Assembly: GCF_004114975.1 (NCBI RefSeq)
Contig: NZ_CP030051.1
Coordinates: forward strand, 3,348,001 to 3,412,000
Source: Bradyrhizobium guangdongense
GTDB lineage: Bacteria; Pseudomonadota; Alphaproteobacteria; Rhizobiales; Xanthobacteraceae
Direction of reading: 5' to 3'
DNA: 64,000 nt
Shown here: positions 8,137-17,779 of the stretch, piece by piece
Numbering within the stretch: position 1 is the stretch's first letter
How the letters are laid out: the number at the start of each line of letters is the position of its first letter
Position numbers and translations under genes: made by a program
The notes under the pieces: generated by a model
The model's database searches: none
What the model was told of the DNA's origin: nothing
What the model saw: the letters and a program-made list of their open reading frames with translations, nothing else

Positions 8137-9312
8137 ATGATTGTTCGGCAGTTTATCAATTGGATCAGGACGGCGCCCGCCGGTGAGCGGGCGGAGGCAA
8201 CGCGGGCGTTGGCCCGGGCCTGGCTGATCTCGGACCTTTCCCATGATGACCGTGTCGCGGCCGAGGGCGCGCTGCTGATGCTGCTCGACGATCCCTCGCC
8301 GCTGGTGCGGCAGGCGATGGCCGAGGCCTTTGCACGCAGCCTTGATGCGCCGGCCTCGATCGTACGGGCGCTGTCGACGGACCAGCCCACCGTGGCGCTG
8401 CCCGTGCTCGAACATTCGCCGCTGCTGGTCGACGCCGATCTCGTCGATATCGTCGCGACTGGCGACGAGGAGGTGCAATGCGCGGTTGCCCGCCGCATCG
8501 CGTTGCCGGCCTCGGTGTGTGCTGCGATCGCCGAAGTCGGCTGCGCGGCCGCCTCACTCGAGCTGATCGAAAACCCCCACGCCGAGCTTGCGCCGTTCTC
8601 CTGGAATCGCATTGTCGAGCGACACGGCCATCTCGCCGCGATCCGCGAGGCAATGCTGGTGCTGGACGACATTCCAGCCGCAACGCGTGCCGCTCTAGTG
8701 GCCAAGCTCTCCGAGACGCTGGCCCAATTCGTCGTGGCGCGGAACTGGCTCAGCGCCGACCGTGCCGAGCGCATGACGATCGAGGCGCGCGATCGCTCCA
8801 CCATGAACATCGCAGCGCGCTCGCGCGGTGAGGATATGCAGGATCTGGTGAAACATCTTCGGATCACCGGCCAGCTCACCGCGGGCCTGATCCTGCGCGC
8901 ATTGTTGTCGAGCAATCTCGACCTGTTCGATGCGGCTCTTGCCGAACTCGCCGACCTGCCGCTGGCGCGCGTTTCCGCACTGCTGCACGATCGCGGCGGC
9001 AACAGTCTACACGCGCTGCTTCGCCGCGCCGGGTTGCCCGAGGCGACGTTTGCCGCGTTCCAGGTCGCGCTCGATGCGTGCCACGAGCAGGGCTTTGTCG
9101 ACACCGACGACACCGCAGCGCGCTTGCGTCGGCGCATGGTTGAGCGCGTCCTCACCCATTGCGAGACCGACAGAGGCGCTACCGAGCCACTGATGGTCCT
9201 GCTGCGCCGCTTCGCCACCGAATCCGCGCGCGAAGAGGCGAGGCTGTTCTGCGACGGGCTGGTCGGGGAGGATACGATCGACCCGGCGTATGACGATCTG
9301 ATCGCGGCTTAG
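8137..9312 (+). CDS. DUF2336 domain-containing protein
   Basis: A 391-residue all-helical protein of the DUF2336 type, seen mainly in alphaproteobacteria. It is built of HEAT-like helical repeats with recurrent L-D-D-P-S-P-L-V-R and V-A-R-R-I-A-L-P patterns. No catalytic motif or membrane segment is seen. Its gene neighbours on the far side of a palindromic repeat encode an Hpt and a receiver protein, so a role in signalling or the cell cycle is possible but not shown. The specific function is unknown. Confidence 0.8.
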   Translation: MIVRQFINWIRTAPAGERAEATRALARAWLISDLSHDDRVAAEGALLMLLDDPSPLVRQAMAEAFARSLDAPASIVRALSTDQPTVALPVLEHSPLLVDADLVDIVATGDEEVQCAVARRIALPASVCAAIAEVGCAAASLELIENPHAELAPFSWNRIVERHGHLAAIREAMLVLDDIPAATRAALVAKLSETLAQFVVARNWLSADRAERMTIEARDRSTMNIAARSRGEDMQDLVKHLRITGQLTAGLILRALLSSNLDLFDAALAELADLPLARVSALLHDRGGNSLHALLRRAGLPEATFAAFQVALDACHEQGFVDTDDTAARLRRRMVERVLTHCETDRGATEPLMVLLRRFATESAREEARLFCDGLVGEDTIDPAYDDLIAA

Positions 9313-9334
9313 TTCGAGTCGGTCCCACAAACTC

Positions 9335-9415
9335 CGTCATTGTGAGCGCAGCGAAGCAATCCAGACTGTCTCCGCGGAGGGCTTTCTGGATTGCTTCGCT
9401 GCGCTCGCAATGACG
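9335..9415. repeat. long palindromic REP-type element
   Basis: Two 30-bp arms (9335-9364 and 9386-9415) form an inverted repeat with one mismatch around a 21-bp loop. The arm core reads GAGCGCAGCGAAGCAATCC, a sequence found many times between genes in Bradyrhizobium genomes. It sits between two convergent genes (ending 9312 and 9436) and may serve as a bidirectional terminator. Confidence 0.8.
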
Positions 9416-9435
9416 AGGGGAGAGAGTCGGAGCCT

Positions 9436-10014
9436 TTACTCCGCCGGCACGATGCTCGGCGCCAGGATCACTTCGAGGTGCTCGGGGCGGTCGCGGTTGA
9501 CGTCCGCGAGATAGTCGTCGGCGACCTTGCGCAGACGGCGGCTGAGCTCGGCGGAGACGCTGATGCTGTCGAGCCTGGTGTTTTCGTGCACGATGGCGAT
9601 GATCGCATTGATGTGGTGCGTGAACAGCTCGGCCGGGACCTTCTCGAGATCCGGCGCATGCTCGATGATGCGGCAGAGGCTCTCGGCGACTCCCGCCGCG
9701 GCCGGAAAGCCAAACGTCGCGGCGTCGCCCTTGATGTCGTGCGCGGCGTGGAATAGCTCGTCGCGCCGTTCCTTGGTGAAGCCCTCGTTGCGGATGGCGG
9801 CATGGGCGGCTGACAGCCGGTTGACCTCGGTCGTCATCCAGTCCTTGAACTCGCTGGAGAGGCCGGCCAGCGCCTGCTCGGCGCGGCCAATCGGATCGTC
9901 CATGTCCTTTTCTTCGACACGGCGCAGTACCTTGCGCAGCGGATTGGGCTGCGTGATGACGTGATGCGTGGCAAAGGCCTTGACCTCGATGTCCTTTGCG
10001 CTGTTCTTCGCCAT
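9436..10014 (-). CDS. Hpt-domain protein
   Basis: A 192-residue protein with a histidine phosphotransfer domain in its middle: F-H-A-A-H-D-I-K-G-D has the H-x-x-K-G phosphorylation motif (His at about residue 92). The frame extends further upstream to 10278, but that stretch overlaps the receiver gene; ATG 10014 starts a sensible N-terminus. It lies 31 bp after the receiver-domain gene in the same direction, so the pair probably forms part of one phosphorelay. The sensor kinase is not in the neighbourhood. Confidence 0.85.
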   Translation of the reverse strand: MAKNSAKDIEVKAFATHHVITQPNPLRKVLRRVEEKDMDDPIGRAEQALAGLSSEFKDWMTTEVNRLSAAHAAIRNEGFTKERRDELFHAAHDIKGDAATFGFPAAAGVAESLCRIIEHAPDLEKVPAELFTHHINAIIAIVHENTRLDSISVSAELSRRLRKVADDYLADVNRDRPEHLEVILAPSIVPAE

Positions 10015-10045
10015 GATGCCTGCCTCGTGGTGTGAGACGTCTGCG

Positions 10046-10591
10046 CTAGATGGAGGAGCGGGCCTTGTCGAGCAGCGAGGGCTGCTGGAGCACTTCGTGC
10101 TTTTCGCCGACGCGGCGCTCCGGCCCCATATAGGCGGAGTTGGTGTTGCGACGCCGGTCCGGGCCGAAATAGGTCTTGGTCTTGATGAAGGGCCGGGGAC
10201 TGGCGACCACGTTGAGAATGCGCTGGTAGAGGCCCTTGGCCGAGATCGGTTTGGCCAGGAATTCGGTGACGCCGGCATCGCGCGCGACGGTGACGCGGCG
10301 CTTCTCGGAATGCCCCGTCAGCATGATGATCGGCGCGTAGGGGTTACCCTTGGATTCCGGCTGCCGGATCATCTGTGCAAGCTCGAGCCCGTCGAAGATC
10401 GGCATCGCCCAGTCGGTGATGACGATGTCGGGCACGTAATGGCTGTACATTTCGAGCGCCGTCGCGCCGTCCTCGGCTTCATAGACCTCGCGCGCGCCGA
10501 ACGAATGCAGCAGCGTCCGCAGGATGCGGCGCATATGCGGATTGTCGTCGCAGACGAGGAAGCGCAGCTTGTTGAAATCGATACGGAACAT
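10046..10591 (-). CDS. single-domain response regulator
   Basis: A 181-residue protein with a CheY-like receiver domain. The acidic pair D15-D16, the phospho-acceptor D60 (I-V-I-T-D-W-A-M-P), T92 and K114 (A-K-P) are all in place. The roughly 50-residue C-terminal tail has two F/M-G-P-[DE]-R-R-x-x motifs (Y-F-G-P-D-R-R-R and Y-M-G-P-E-R-R-V) and no DNA-binding domain, an arrangement common in alphaproteobacterial receivers. It likely exchanges phosphate with the co-directional Hpt protein. A TTAACCAT sequence (10621-10628), a CtrA half-site, lies 30 bp upstream of its start. Confidence 0.9.
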   Translation of the reverse strand: MFRIDFNKLRFLVCDDNPHMRRILRTLLHSFGAREVYEAEDGATALEMYSHYVPDIVITDWAMPIFDGLELAQMIRQPESKGNPYAPIIMLTGHSEKRRVTVARDAGVTEFLAKPISAKGLYQRILNVVASPRPFIKTKTYFGPDRRRNTNSAYMGPERRVGEKHEVLQQPSLLDKARSSI

Positions 10592-10690
10592 GACGTCCGG
10601 GTCAAAGCGGTCAACGGGTGTTAACCATATCGCGCCGGAGGTTAATGAAGGGTTGCGACCGGGCCTCCGAGAGGAGGGCCGGGAGGGGGC

Positions 10691-11470
10691 TCAGTACCCG
10701 AACTGCTCGCGCAAAATGCGCTCTTCCAGGCTGTGGCCAGGGTCGAACAGCATGCGCATCGAGATGCTCTTGTCGGAGAGGATCTCAACGCGTCGAACCC
10801 TGCGGACTTCCTCGTGGTCGGCGACGGCCGCAACTGGGCGCTTGTCGTCCTCCAGCACCTCGATCACGACATAGGCCGTGTTGGGCAGCAGGGCGCCGCG
10901 CCAGCGCCTTGGCCGGAAGGCGCTGATCGGCGTCAGGGCCAGCAGCGCCGCGTTGATGGGCAGGATTGGACCCTGCGCCGACAGATTGTACGCCGTCGAG
11001 CCTGCCGGCGTCGCCACAATGACCCCGTCGGCGATCAGCTCGGGCATGCGCTCGCGCTCATCGATCAGGATCCGCAGGCGCGCCGCCTGGGAGGTCTGCC
11101 GGAACAGGTAGACCTCGTTGATGGCGTGGTGCAGGTGAACGCGGTCGTTGACGTCGGTTGCGCGCATCAAGAGCGGATTGATCTCGGATTCATGCGCCGC
11201 CGCGAGCCGCGCGCGGAGATCGTGTGCCGAGTATTCGTTCATCAGGAAGCCGACCGTGCCGCGGTGCATGCCGTAGATCGGCTTGCCTGAGCGCATGTGG
11301 TGGTGCAGCGTCTGAAGCATCAGCCCGTCGCCGCCAAGTGCGACCACGACGTCGGCCTCGTCAGGATCGCAATTGCCGTATTGCGACGTGAGCTGGTGGA
11401 AGGCGGCCTGCGCTTCGTTGCTCGGGCTGGCGACGAAGGCGATCCGGTCGTATCGCGATGGCTTGGTCAT
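10691..11470 (-). CDS. nadK: NAD kinase
   Basis: A 259-residue ATP-NAD kinase (NAD to NADP). It has the hallmark G-G-D-G motif (V-A-L-G-G-D-G-L-M), the later T-P-A-G-S-T-A-Y-N nucleotide loop and the P-I-S motif. The length is standard. It stands alone on the minus strand, with the gene after it ending about 100 bp away. The product is cytoplasmic and essential in most bacteria. Confidence 0.97.
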   Translation of the reverse strand: MTKPSRYDRIAFVASPSNEAQAAFHQLTSQYGNCDPDEADVVVALGGDGLMLQTLHHHMRSGKPIYGMHRGTVGFLMNEYSAHDLRARLAAAHESEINPLLMRATDVNDRVHLHHAINEVYLFRQTSQAARLRILIDERERMPELIADGVIVATPAGSTAYNLSAQGPILPINAALLALTPISAFRPRRWRGALLPNTAYVVIEVLEDDKRPVAAVADHEEVRRVRRVEILSDKSISMRMLFDPGHSLEERILREQFGY

Positions 11471-11722
11471 GGGCTTCCAGGCAGGTGCCGCTGGCTCGAG
11501 AAAGTTCCGCCGAGGTCGTCTATACGACCTCGGCCTCTATTGTCGAGGATGACCGGCCGGCAAGGCAAATGCCCCCCGAGCCCGGTGTTACGTCCGGAGG
11601 GCAAACCGGGGCGATGGACCCGGAAGCCGGTCTCCGGCCTCGAATCCCCAAACTGTCGCAATTGCTTGTTAAAGTTTCCGGCCGGGGAAGGTGCGGAGCG
11701 CGGGCGGGCAGGGAGAACGATC

Positions 11723-13285
11723 ATGGTCTTGAGCTTGCCGACGCTGCGCCGTGCGGGCCTGGTCCTGGCGGTGGCGGCATTCGCGCTCGCGGGCCTGGCG
11801 CGCGCGGACGATCCGCCGCAGCCGCGCGGGGAGGGGGCGGCGCCGGCGGGCCAGCAGAAGGGCGGGCGCGGCGGCACTGCGGCGCCGGGCTCGCCGTCGG
11901 CCGCCGAGCAGCATCGTCTGCCCGGCGACTCGACGACCAAGCAGAGCCTCGACCTGCCGGGCCGAACGCTCAATTTCACCGCAACTGCGGGCTCCATCCG
12001 CGTATTCGACGACAAGGGCGAGCCGCTCGCCGACATCGCCACCACGTCTTACGAGCTCGATAGCCAAGATCACGCCACGCGCCCGGTGACGTTCCTGTTT
12101 AACGGCGGGCCGGGCGCCTCCTCGGCGTGGCTCCAGTTCGGCGCGGTCGGGCCCTGGCGGCTGCCGCTCGACGGTGAGAGGCTGTCGCCGTCGGCTTCGC
12201 CCGAGGTGAAGCCCAACGCGGAGACCTGGCTCGATTTCACCGACCTCGTCTTCATCGATCCCGTCGGCACCGGCTACAGCCGTGTCATCGCGAGCGGCGA
12301 GGATGCGCGAAAACGATTCTATTCGGTCGACGGCGACGTCGATTCGATTGCGCTCGTCATCCGTCGCTGGCTCGAGAAGCACAACCGCCTGACCTCGCCG
12401 AAATACGTCGCGGGCGAGAGCTATGGGGGCATCCGCGGGCCGAAGGTGGTGCGCCAGTTGCAGCTTAAGCACGGTGTCGGCGTCAGGGGATTGATCCTGG
12501 TGTCGCCGCTGCTGGATTTCCGCGAATTCACGGGCACCAGCCTCCTGCAATATGTCGCGACCTTACCGAGCTATGTCGCAGTGGCGCGGGAAGCCAAGGG
12601 GCCGGTGACGCGCGCCGATCTCGCCGATGTAGAGGCCTATGCACGCGGCGAATTCCTGGCTGATCTCGTCAAGGGCGAGGCGGACAAGGAGGCGACCAAT
12701 CGCCTCGCCGACAAGGTCGCTGGGCTGACCGGCATCGACCAGGTGGTGAGCCGCAGGCTCGCTGGGCGCTTCGATGTCGGCGAATTCCGCCGCGAACTCG
12801 ATCGCAAGAACGGCATGGTGACCGGCCGCTACGACGCTTCCGTGCGCGGCTTCGATCCCTATCCGGATTCGAGCAGCTCGCGGTTCGGCGACCCCTCGGG
12901 CGATGCGCTTCAGGCGCCGCTGACGAGCGCCGCGGTTGATGTGCTCACGCGAAAACTCAATTGGCGCCCGGACGGCTCCTATGAAGTGCTCAACGGCGCC
13001 GTCGAGCACAACTGGGATTTCGGCGGCGGTATCAACCCGCCACAATCACTATCGGAGCTCCGCCAGATCCTCGCTACCGATGCAAAGCTGAACGTGCTGG
13101 TCGCGCATGGCCTGTTCGATCTTGCCACGCCCTATTTCGGCACGCAGCGGGCGCTCGACCAGCTGCCGGCTTTCGCAACGTCACGGGTGAAGTTCGTCGT
13201 CTATCCCGGCGGCCACATGTTCTATTCGCGCGACGGGTCGCGTCAGGCGTTTCGCGGAGAGGTCGAGGCGCTGATCAGGGAGTAG
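11723..13285 (+). CDS. secreted S10-family serine carboxypeptidase-like peptidase
   Basis: A 520-residue protein with a Sec signal (residues 1-28, ending A-R-A-D), a low-complexity Gly/Pro/Ala linker (30-65) and a peptidase S10 alpha/beta-hydrolase domain. The nucleophile motif G-E-S-Y-G-G is at about residue 233, the catalytic Asp is in L-F-D-L-A-T-P and the His in P-G-G-H-M-F-Y. The oxyanion segment N-G-G-P-G-A-S is also seen. Expected role: periplasmic removal of C-terminal residues from peptides. The frame is open well upstream, but ATG 11723 follows GGGAGA and starts the signal peptide. Its stop overlaps that of the convergent hydrolase gene by about 11 bp. Confidence 0.9.
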   Translation: MVLSLPTLRRAGLVLAVAAFALAGLARADDPPQPRGEGAAPAGQQKGGRGGTAAPGSPSAAEQHRLPGDSTTKQSLDLPGRTLNFTATAGSIRVFDDKGEPLADIATTSYELDSQDHATRPVTFLFNGGPGASSAWLQFGAVGPWRLPLDGERLSPSASPEVKPNAETWLDFTDLVFIDPVGTGYSRVIASGEDARKRFYSVDGDVDSIALVIRRWLEKHNRLTSPKYVAGESYGGIRGPKVVRQLQLKHGVGVRGLILVSPLLDFREFTGTSLLQYVATLPSYVAVAREAKGPVTRADLADVEAYARGEFLADLVKGEADKEATNRLADKVAGLTGIDQVVSRRLAGRFDVGEFRRELDRKNGMVTGRYDASVRGFDPYPDSSSSRFGDPSGDALQAPLTSAAVDVLTRKLNWRPDGSYEVLNGAVEHNWDFGGGINPPQSLSELRQILATDAKLNVLVAHGLFDLATPYFGTQRALDQLPAFATSRVKFVVYPGGHMFYSRDGSRQAFRGEVEALIRE

Positions 13286-14660
13286 GGCGTTTCTTGCGCG
13301 GCGGGTAGCGCCGCGCGATCTCGCGTGCCACAACGTTCGCAGGCTTGATGTCGGCGCCGGCGAGCCAGATGTCGCTGATCCTCCCGCGCTTGTCGCGGAC
13401 GCGCCGCACGGGCTCGCCGTGGCTGGAATAGCCGGCCGCCCAGGCCAGCCTGCCGGTGTCTCGGCCGGTGACCTCGATCTCGGCGGCATCCATGAACGGG
13501 TTGTTGAACTGCGGATTGGCGACGAGGACGCGGTTGCCGGCGGGCACGAGGTCGGTCGCCCCCCAGATCGTCCACCAGCGGCCGGTCCAGTCGCGCACGC
13601 GCCGGTCGGGCGCGCCGCGTGTCTTGAAGACCCTCAGGATCTGCATCGCGCCGTCCATCCAGAACGGCGCCGCGCCGTCGATGGAATTGCTGAGGATGCT
13701 GATTGCGAGCTCGCAAGCGGGAATGGCGCAGGTCCGGGAGATGTAGCCCTGGAAGCCACCGCCATGACCGAACCAGTCCCAGCCGTCGGTCTTGCCGGCG
13801 TTGACGCCGAGGCCGTAATAGGCCTCGAAGCTCTGCGGCACGCGCCAATGGTGTCGCGTCATCTCGCGACGGCTCGTGACCGACAGCACGCTCTTTTTGG
13901 CGCTCGGGGCAAGCTGGGCGAAGAAACGCGCGGTGTCTGCGGCGGTGGCGACGAAGCCCGCGGCCGATGCCATCGCATGGGCGGGATTGTCGCCGGGAAT
14001 CACGCAGCGCTCGCCGAGCGGCAGCTTTCGCGTGTGGCCGCGGGCGAACAGCGCGCCTTTCGGAAGCGGTGCATTCGGCTCGGTCTCGCGCAAGCCGACC
14101 GGTTCGATGATCTCGCGCTTGATCCACGCGGAATAAGCCTCCTTGGTCACCGCTTCGATGACAAGGCCCATCAGGCCAAAGCCGTGATTGGAGTATTTGA
14201 AGCGCGTGCCTGGTTCGATCGCGGTCGGCAGCGTCAGTTCCGCAAGCAGCTCGGTCGCGTTGAGATAGGGACGGCTGTCAATGAACTGACCGGAATCGGC
14301 GCCGTCGCGCGTCAGCCCGGCGCTGTGCGAAAGCACCTGCGCAATCGTCGTCTCGGCGATGCGCGGATGCAGGCTGCCGACATATTGGCCGATGGGATCG
14401 TCGAGCCGGAGCTTGCGTTGCTCACGCAGCTTCATCACGCCGGCCGAAGTAAAGCTCTTGGAGTGCGAGGCGATGCGGAAGCGATGGCGCGGCGTCAGCT
14501 TCTCGCCGGTATCGAGATTGGCGAGGCCGAAGGCGTGCTCGGCAACGACCTCGCCGCGGTGGACGAAAGCCACCATGACGCCGGGCTGCTGGAAGGTGCT
14601 CTGCTGGAATTCAATCCAGGAGCTGATGTAGTCGATCGCGGATCGCAGCCAATTGTCCAT
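13275..14660 (-). CDS. beta-lactamase-fold serine hydrolase
   Basis: A 461-residue protein of the class C beta-lactamase / DD-peptidase-like serine hydrolase family. The S-x-x-K motif (S-H-S-K, Ser about residue 65), Y-x-N (Y-S-N-H-G-F) and a C-terminal H-G-G-G motif are present. A second, smaller domain follows after about residue 350. No signal peptide is visible, so a cytoplasmic esterase or peptidase is as likely as a cell wall enzyme. ATG 14660 is preferred over an upstream start at 14723 because the fold begins there and the intervening DNA includes part of a hairpin region. Confidence 0.85.
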   Translation of the reverse strand: MDNWLRSAIDYISSWIEFQQSTFQQPGVMVAFVHRGEVVAEHAFGLANLDTGEKLTPRHRFRIASHSKSFTSAGVMKLREQRKLRLDDPIGQYVGSLHPRIAETTIAQVLSHSAGLTRDGADSGQFIDSRPYLNATELLAELTLPTAIEPGTRFKYSNHGFGLMGLVIEAVTKEAYSAWIKREIIEPVGLRETEPNAPLPKGALFARGHTRKLPLGERCVIPGDNPAHAMASAAGFVATAADTARFFAQLAPSAKKSVLSVTSRREMTRHHWRVPQSFEAYYGLGVNAGKTDGWDWFGHGGGFQGYISRTCAIPACELAISILSNSIDGAAPFWMDGAMQILRVFKTRGAPDRRVRDWTGRWWTIWGATDLVPAGNRVLVANPQFNNPFMDAAEIEVTGRDTGRLAWAAGYSSHGEPVRRVRDKRGRISDIWLAGADIKPANVVAREIARRYPPRKKRPTP

Positions 14661-14713
14661 TGCGCTATCAGTTTGCGAGGGAGATAGGTGTGCGAAGGCT
14701 AGCCGAGATAGCA

Positions 14714-14746
14714 GAACGGGCACAACCGGTAAGGTTGTGCCCGTTC
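14714..14746 (-). terminator. terminator-like hairpin after the TPR gene
   Basis: A perfect 14-bp stem, GAACGGGCACAACC (14714-14727) with its complement at 14733-14746, closes a 5-bp loop. It lies 25 bp downstream of the minus-strand TPR gene. No long T-run follows, so termination efficiency is uncertain. Confidence 0.6.
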
Positions 14747-14770
14747 ATCTCATGCAAAGATGCGCCGTGC

Positions 14771-15313
14771 TTAGTAGACGAGCGTCGCGCCGGTGGGCTT
14801 GTCGAGCGCGGCAGCCAGCGAGCGATACTCGGAGCTGTCGGTGCCGGCGAGCGAGGCGATCTTGTTCAGGTGGTATTGCGCCTGTTCGCGGTTGCCCTGC
14901 TCGAGCTGCCAGAGACCGTAATACTGCCAGGTGCGGACGTGGTTCGGATCGTCCTTCAGCGCGATCTCGTAATAGATCTTCGACGATTGGTAGTCGCCGA
15001 GCTTGCGATAGGAGTAGCCGATCAGGTTCGCAACGTCGGCGACGTCGTCACGCTTGAGCTGCTTCAGCTGGCCAATCGCGTCCGTATAATCGTGCTTGTC
15101 GTAGATCGTTGTGTAAGCCGTGCGATAGGCCGCGAGGAATTTGGGGTCGCTGACGGAAGAGCTCTTCTTCTTTCCTTTTTTGGTCGAGCTATCCGACTTC
15201 GGCGGCGGCGAGGGATCATCGCTACCGGCGGCATAGGCGCTCGTCAGCACCGGTCCGGCCGCCAGCGCCATCGAGACAAGGCCCGGTACCAGAAGCATGG
15301 AAAGTCTGCGCAT
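14771..15313 (-). CDS. secreted tetratricopeptide-repeat protein
   Basis: A 180-residue protein with a signal peptide (residues 1-28, ending A-Y-A-A-G), a charged Ser/Lys linker (S-T-K-K-G-K-K-K) and about three TPR-like helical hairpins (for example N-L-I-G-Y-S-Y-R-K-L-G-D-Y and W-Q-Y-Y-G-L-W-Q-L-E-Q-G). Such proteins act as periplasmic protein-interaction scaffolds; the partner is unknown. It is monocistronic, with a hairpin terminator downstream. Confidence 0.85.
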   Translation of the reverse strand: MRRLSMLLVPGLVSMALAAGPVLTSAYAAGSDDPSPPPKSDSSTKKGKKKSSSVSDPKFLAAYRTAYTTIYDKHDYTDAIGQLKQLKRDDVADVANLIGYSYRKLGDYQSSKIYYEIALKDDPNHVRTWQYYGLWQLEQGNREQAQYHLNKIASLAGTDSSEYRSLAAALDKPTGATLVY

Positions 15314-15568
15314 CTAAGTTCTCCCGTATGGAACGTGGCGATCCTACACGATTGCCCAAAGACCGGAACACCCGGCGGGTGGAAACATTCCCGGTGGTCC
15401 CCAGCCGTTCGGCGCTCCCCGGGCAACATAACAAACTTGTCATCCAGATGAACGGAAGCCTGCCAGGCGCTTCAGAACGGGTTCAGCGTGCGCCATCTAG
15501 GCTCTCACCTATGATCGAAGGGTCGGCGAGAGGGCGCCGCCTCAAGATCCTTCCAAGAGGAGACCAGC

Positions 15569-15934
15569 ATGTTGAAGACCATTTCCGCCGCCTTGCTCGC
15601 AGCTTCCGTCATCGCAGCCCCGGCCTTCGCCGCTGAAACCGGCAAGACCACGACTGCGCCGGTGATCAAGGCGGATCAGACCCAAAACAAGGTCTCGACC
15701 ACCGCCGCCAAACCGGACGCCGGCGTCAAGGCCGATGCCAAGACGGCCGACATCAAGTCGGGAGCCAAGGTCGATGCCAAGAGCAAGGCGATGAACGCCA
15801 ACGCCGCGATCACGCCCGACGAGCACAAAACCGTGCGGACGCACCGCCATCACCACAAGCATCTGTCGGCCAAGAAGTCGCTGAAGGCGCAGCCGGACCT
15901 CGGCAAGCCGGTCACGACCGAGAAGCGTAGCTAA
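15569..15934 (+). CDS. small secreted Lys/Ala/His-rich protein
   Basis: A 121-residue protein with a clear signal peptide (about 21 residues, cut near A-F-A-A-E). The mature chain is almost pure low complexity: repeated K-A-D-A-K / K-S-G-A-K units and a basic His cluster (T-H-R-H-H-H-K-H). It has a good ribosome site (AAGAGGAGACCAGC-ATG). Proteins of this type are common in Bradyrhizobium and uncharacterised; the His cluster could bind metal and the Lys-rich part could bind anionic surfaces, which is inference only. Confidence 0.75.
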   Translation: MLKTISAALLAASVIAAPAFAAETGKTTTAPVIKADQTQNKVSTTAAKPDAGVKADAKTADIKSGAKVDAKSKAMNANAAITPDEHKTVRTHRHHHKHLSAKKSLKAQPDLGKPVTTEKRS

Positions 15935-16127
15935 CGACTGATCCCACGGGCGGCATCCATTGCCCGCCGCCCCGTGCGGAGCTCAGGCCGGCCCGTTTCG
16001 TCATACCCTGTGCGGGAGCGCATGGTGCTGACGACGGGCCGGCGCGTCGTCGCGGAAGCGAATTCCCTTTGTGCAACCTTGGAGCTAGAAACATCCTGCG
16101 AGTCTGGGTGGTCGGAGAACTCTGTCC

Positions 16128-16550
16128 TTGGGGCAATTGGCGAAACGTGCGGCAGTCCTGGTTCTGCCGCTGTTGCTTGCGGCATGCTTCGGCAGCGATG
16201 GTGACCGTCCATCCCTGATGGAAGGGACCCAGGCCGGAGGGCCGCAGCCGTTTCCCGACAATTTTCGTGGCGACACGCTGGCCCTGATGCACACCTATTT
16301 GAATAATCCGGTCGGTGTTCGCGACGCCGGCATGGCCGATCCGGTGTTGCGAGAGGTCGGCGGGCGACAGTTCTATGTCAGCTGCCTGCGTTACACGCCG
16401 CGCGAGAGCGACGGCAGCTACAAGACGATGCGCGAGCGCGCCGTCGTCTTCGTCAACGGCCGGGGCGACCGCGTCGTCGATCGCGCCAGCGAGCTGTGCG
16501 CCGGCGCGGTTTACGCACCGTTTCCAGAACTGGAAAAGATGACGCGGTAG
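16128..16550 (+). CDS. small lipoprotein of unknown function
   Basis: A 140-residue protein whose N-terminus is a lipoprotein signal: a hydrophobic run followed by L-L-A-A-C, with the lipidated Cys at residue 20. The mature domain has two further Cys (F-Y-V-S-C-L-R and S-E-L-C-A-G) that could form a disulfide. The start is a TTG at 16128 (GGAG about 10 bp upstream); a second TTG at 16137 is possible. Not assigned to a known family. Confidence 0.75.
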   Translation: MGQLAKRAAVLVLPLLLAACFGSDGDRPSLMEGTQAGGPQPFPDNFRGDTLALMHTYLNNPVGVRDAGMADPVLREVGGRQFYVSCLRYTPRESDGSYKTMRERAVVFVNGRGDRVVDRASELCAGAVYAPFPELEKMTR

Positions 16551-16835
16551 CGCAAAGCGCGCCTTCATCGGCAGGTGCTAGGACAGTGCTGCCGGAGCCG
16601 CTGGATCACATTTTGGCGAGCTTTGAACGGAGTAGCTTTGCCTTGCGACAAAATGTTGCGGCGGGTCCTGCGTGGTCGAAAAATCGCTGGCCGCAGGCGG
16701 ACGTGACGGAACAAAATCGCATTGTTGCCGCCCCGTCACAGTAACGAACGATCAACGTTCCGGCATCGCCTCGAAGCAACCAAATTCACGCCACGTTGTT
16801 TCCCGAGGGTCGATTTTGAAAGAACGGGGACGATC

Positions 16836-17543
16836 ATGAAGACGATTTTACTCGGTGCAGCAGCTCTGCTTGCGCTGGCCGCACCGGCGGCTGCGGCGGA
16901 TATCCAGCCGCGCACCTACACGAAGGCTCCGGCCTACACACCTCCGCAAGTGATCTACAACTGGACCGGCTTCTACATCGGCGGCCATGTCGGCGGCGCC
17001 TTCGCCGGCGACACCACTTTCCAATCGAGCGACGCCCGCTTCCTGGGCGGCGTGCAGGGCGGCTTCGACTACCAGTTCGCACCCAATTGGGTGCTGGGTA
17101 TCGAGGCGCAGTATTCGTGGCTGCCGACCAACAACAACGGTGTCACGTTCCCGCTGGGCACCCAGGTGACGTCGAACACCGATCAACTCGGTTCGGTGAC
17201 CGGCCGCATCGGTTACACCTGGGGCCCGACGCTGCTCTACGCCAAGGGCGGTTACGCCTGGCGTAATGGTGGACTTGGCGTCAACATTGCCGGGGTGCCG
17301 CAGGCCTTCACCGCCACCGGTAACAGCAAGGACGGCTATACCGTCGGTGCGGGCCTCGAATACATGTTCGCTCCCAACTGGTCGGCCAAGGCCGAGTACC
17401 AGTACTATAATTTCGGCAGCACCACGTTTACCTCCGGGCCGGCCGACATCGTCGGCGTTCGTGGCCGGGATGACGAGCATACCGTCAAGGTCGGTGTGAA
17501 CTATCGCTTTGGCTGGGGCGGCCCGGCGGCTTCGCGCTACTGA
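16836..17543 (+). CDS. Omp25/Omp31-like outer membrane beta-barrel protein
   Basis: A 235-residue porin-family beta-barrel with a signal peptide (1-20, ending A-A-A-A-D). The typical N-terminal Y-N-W-T-G-F-Y-I-G-G-H-V-G-G segment follows, then alternating aromatic/hydrophobic strands and a C-terminal strand (V-G-V-N-Y-R-F-G-W). This is the rhizobial/Brucella Omp25-type family: abundant small outer membrane proteins involved in envelope stability. About 280 bp of noncoding DNA precede it and a good terminator follows, so it is monocistronic. Confidence 0.92.
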   Translation: MKTILLGAAALLALAAPAAAADIQPRTYTKAPAYTPPQVIYNWTGFYIGGHVGGAFAGDTTFQSSDARFLGGVQGGFDYQFAPNWVLGIEAQYSWLPTNNNGVTFPLGTQVTSNTDQLGSVTGRIGYTWGPTLLYAKGGYAWRNGGLGVNIAGVPQAFTATGNSKDGYTVGAGLEYMFAPNWSAKAEYQYYNFGSTTFTSGPADIVGVRGRDDEHTVKVGVNYRFGWGGPAASRY

Positions 17544-17575
17544 CCGCGCGAGCGCGGGCGCGATCACAATCTGGC

Positions 17576-17600
17576 AAAGGCCGGCGTCCCGCCGGCCTTT
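17576..17600 (+). terminator. rho-independent terminator of the Omp gene
   Basis: AAAGGCCGGC, loop GTCCC, GCCGGCCTTT, then CGTTTG. A perfect 10-bp GC-rich stem ends in a T-run, 33 bp after the beta-barrel gene. Confidence 0.85.
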
Positions 17601-17779
17601 CGTTTGCCTGTTTGCCCCGCGTGAACCATCTGGCGCATCACTTGCAAGCAAACAGTCCGGCGCGCGTCTTCTCACGCGTGTCACGGGGATCGGGTAAAGC
17701 AAAAATAATTTTTGCGACTTACGGAACTCGCGCTTCGGAACGCGTTATTAGTGAATTGCCGGGCTGGTGGGGTAAGAAC

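Noticed and set aside
9335..9415. CRISPR-like repeat
   Set aside because: It is a single inverted repeat with a loop, not regularly spaced direct repeats; no array or cas gene is seen anywhere in the window.
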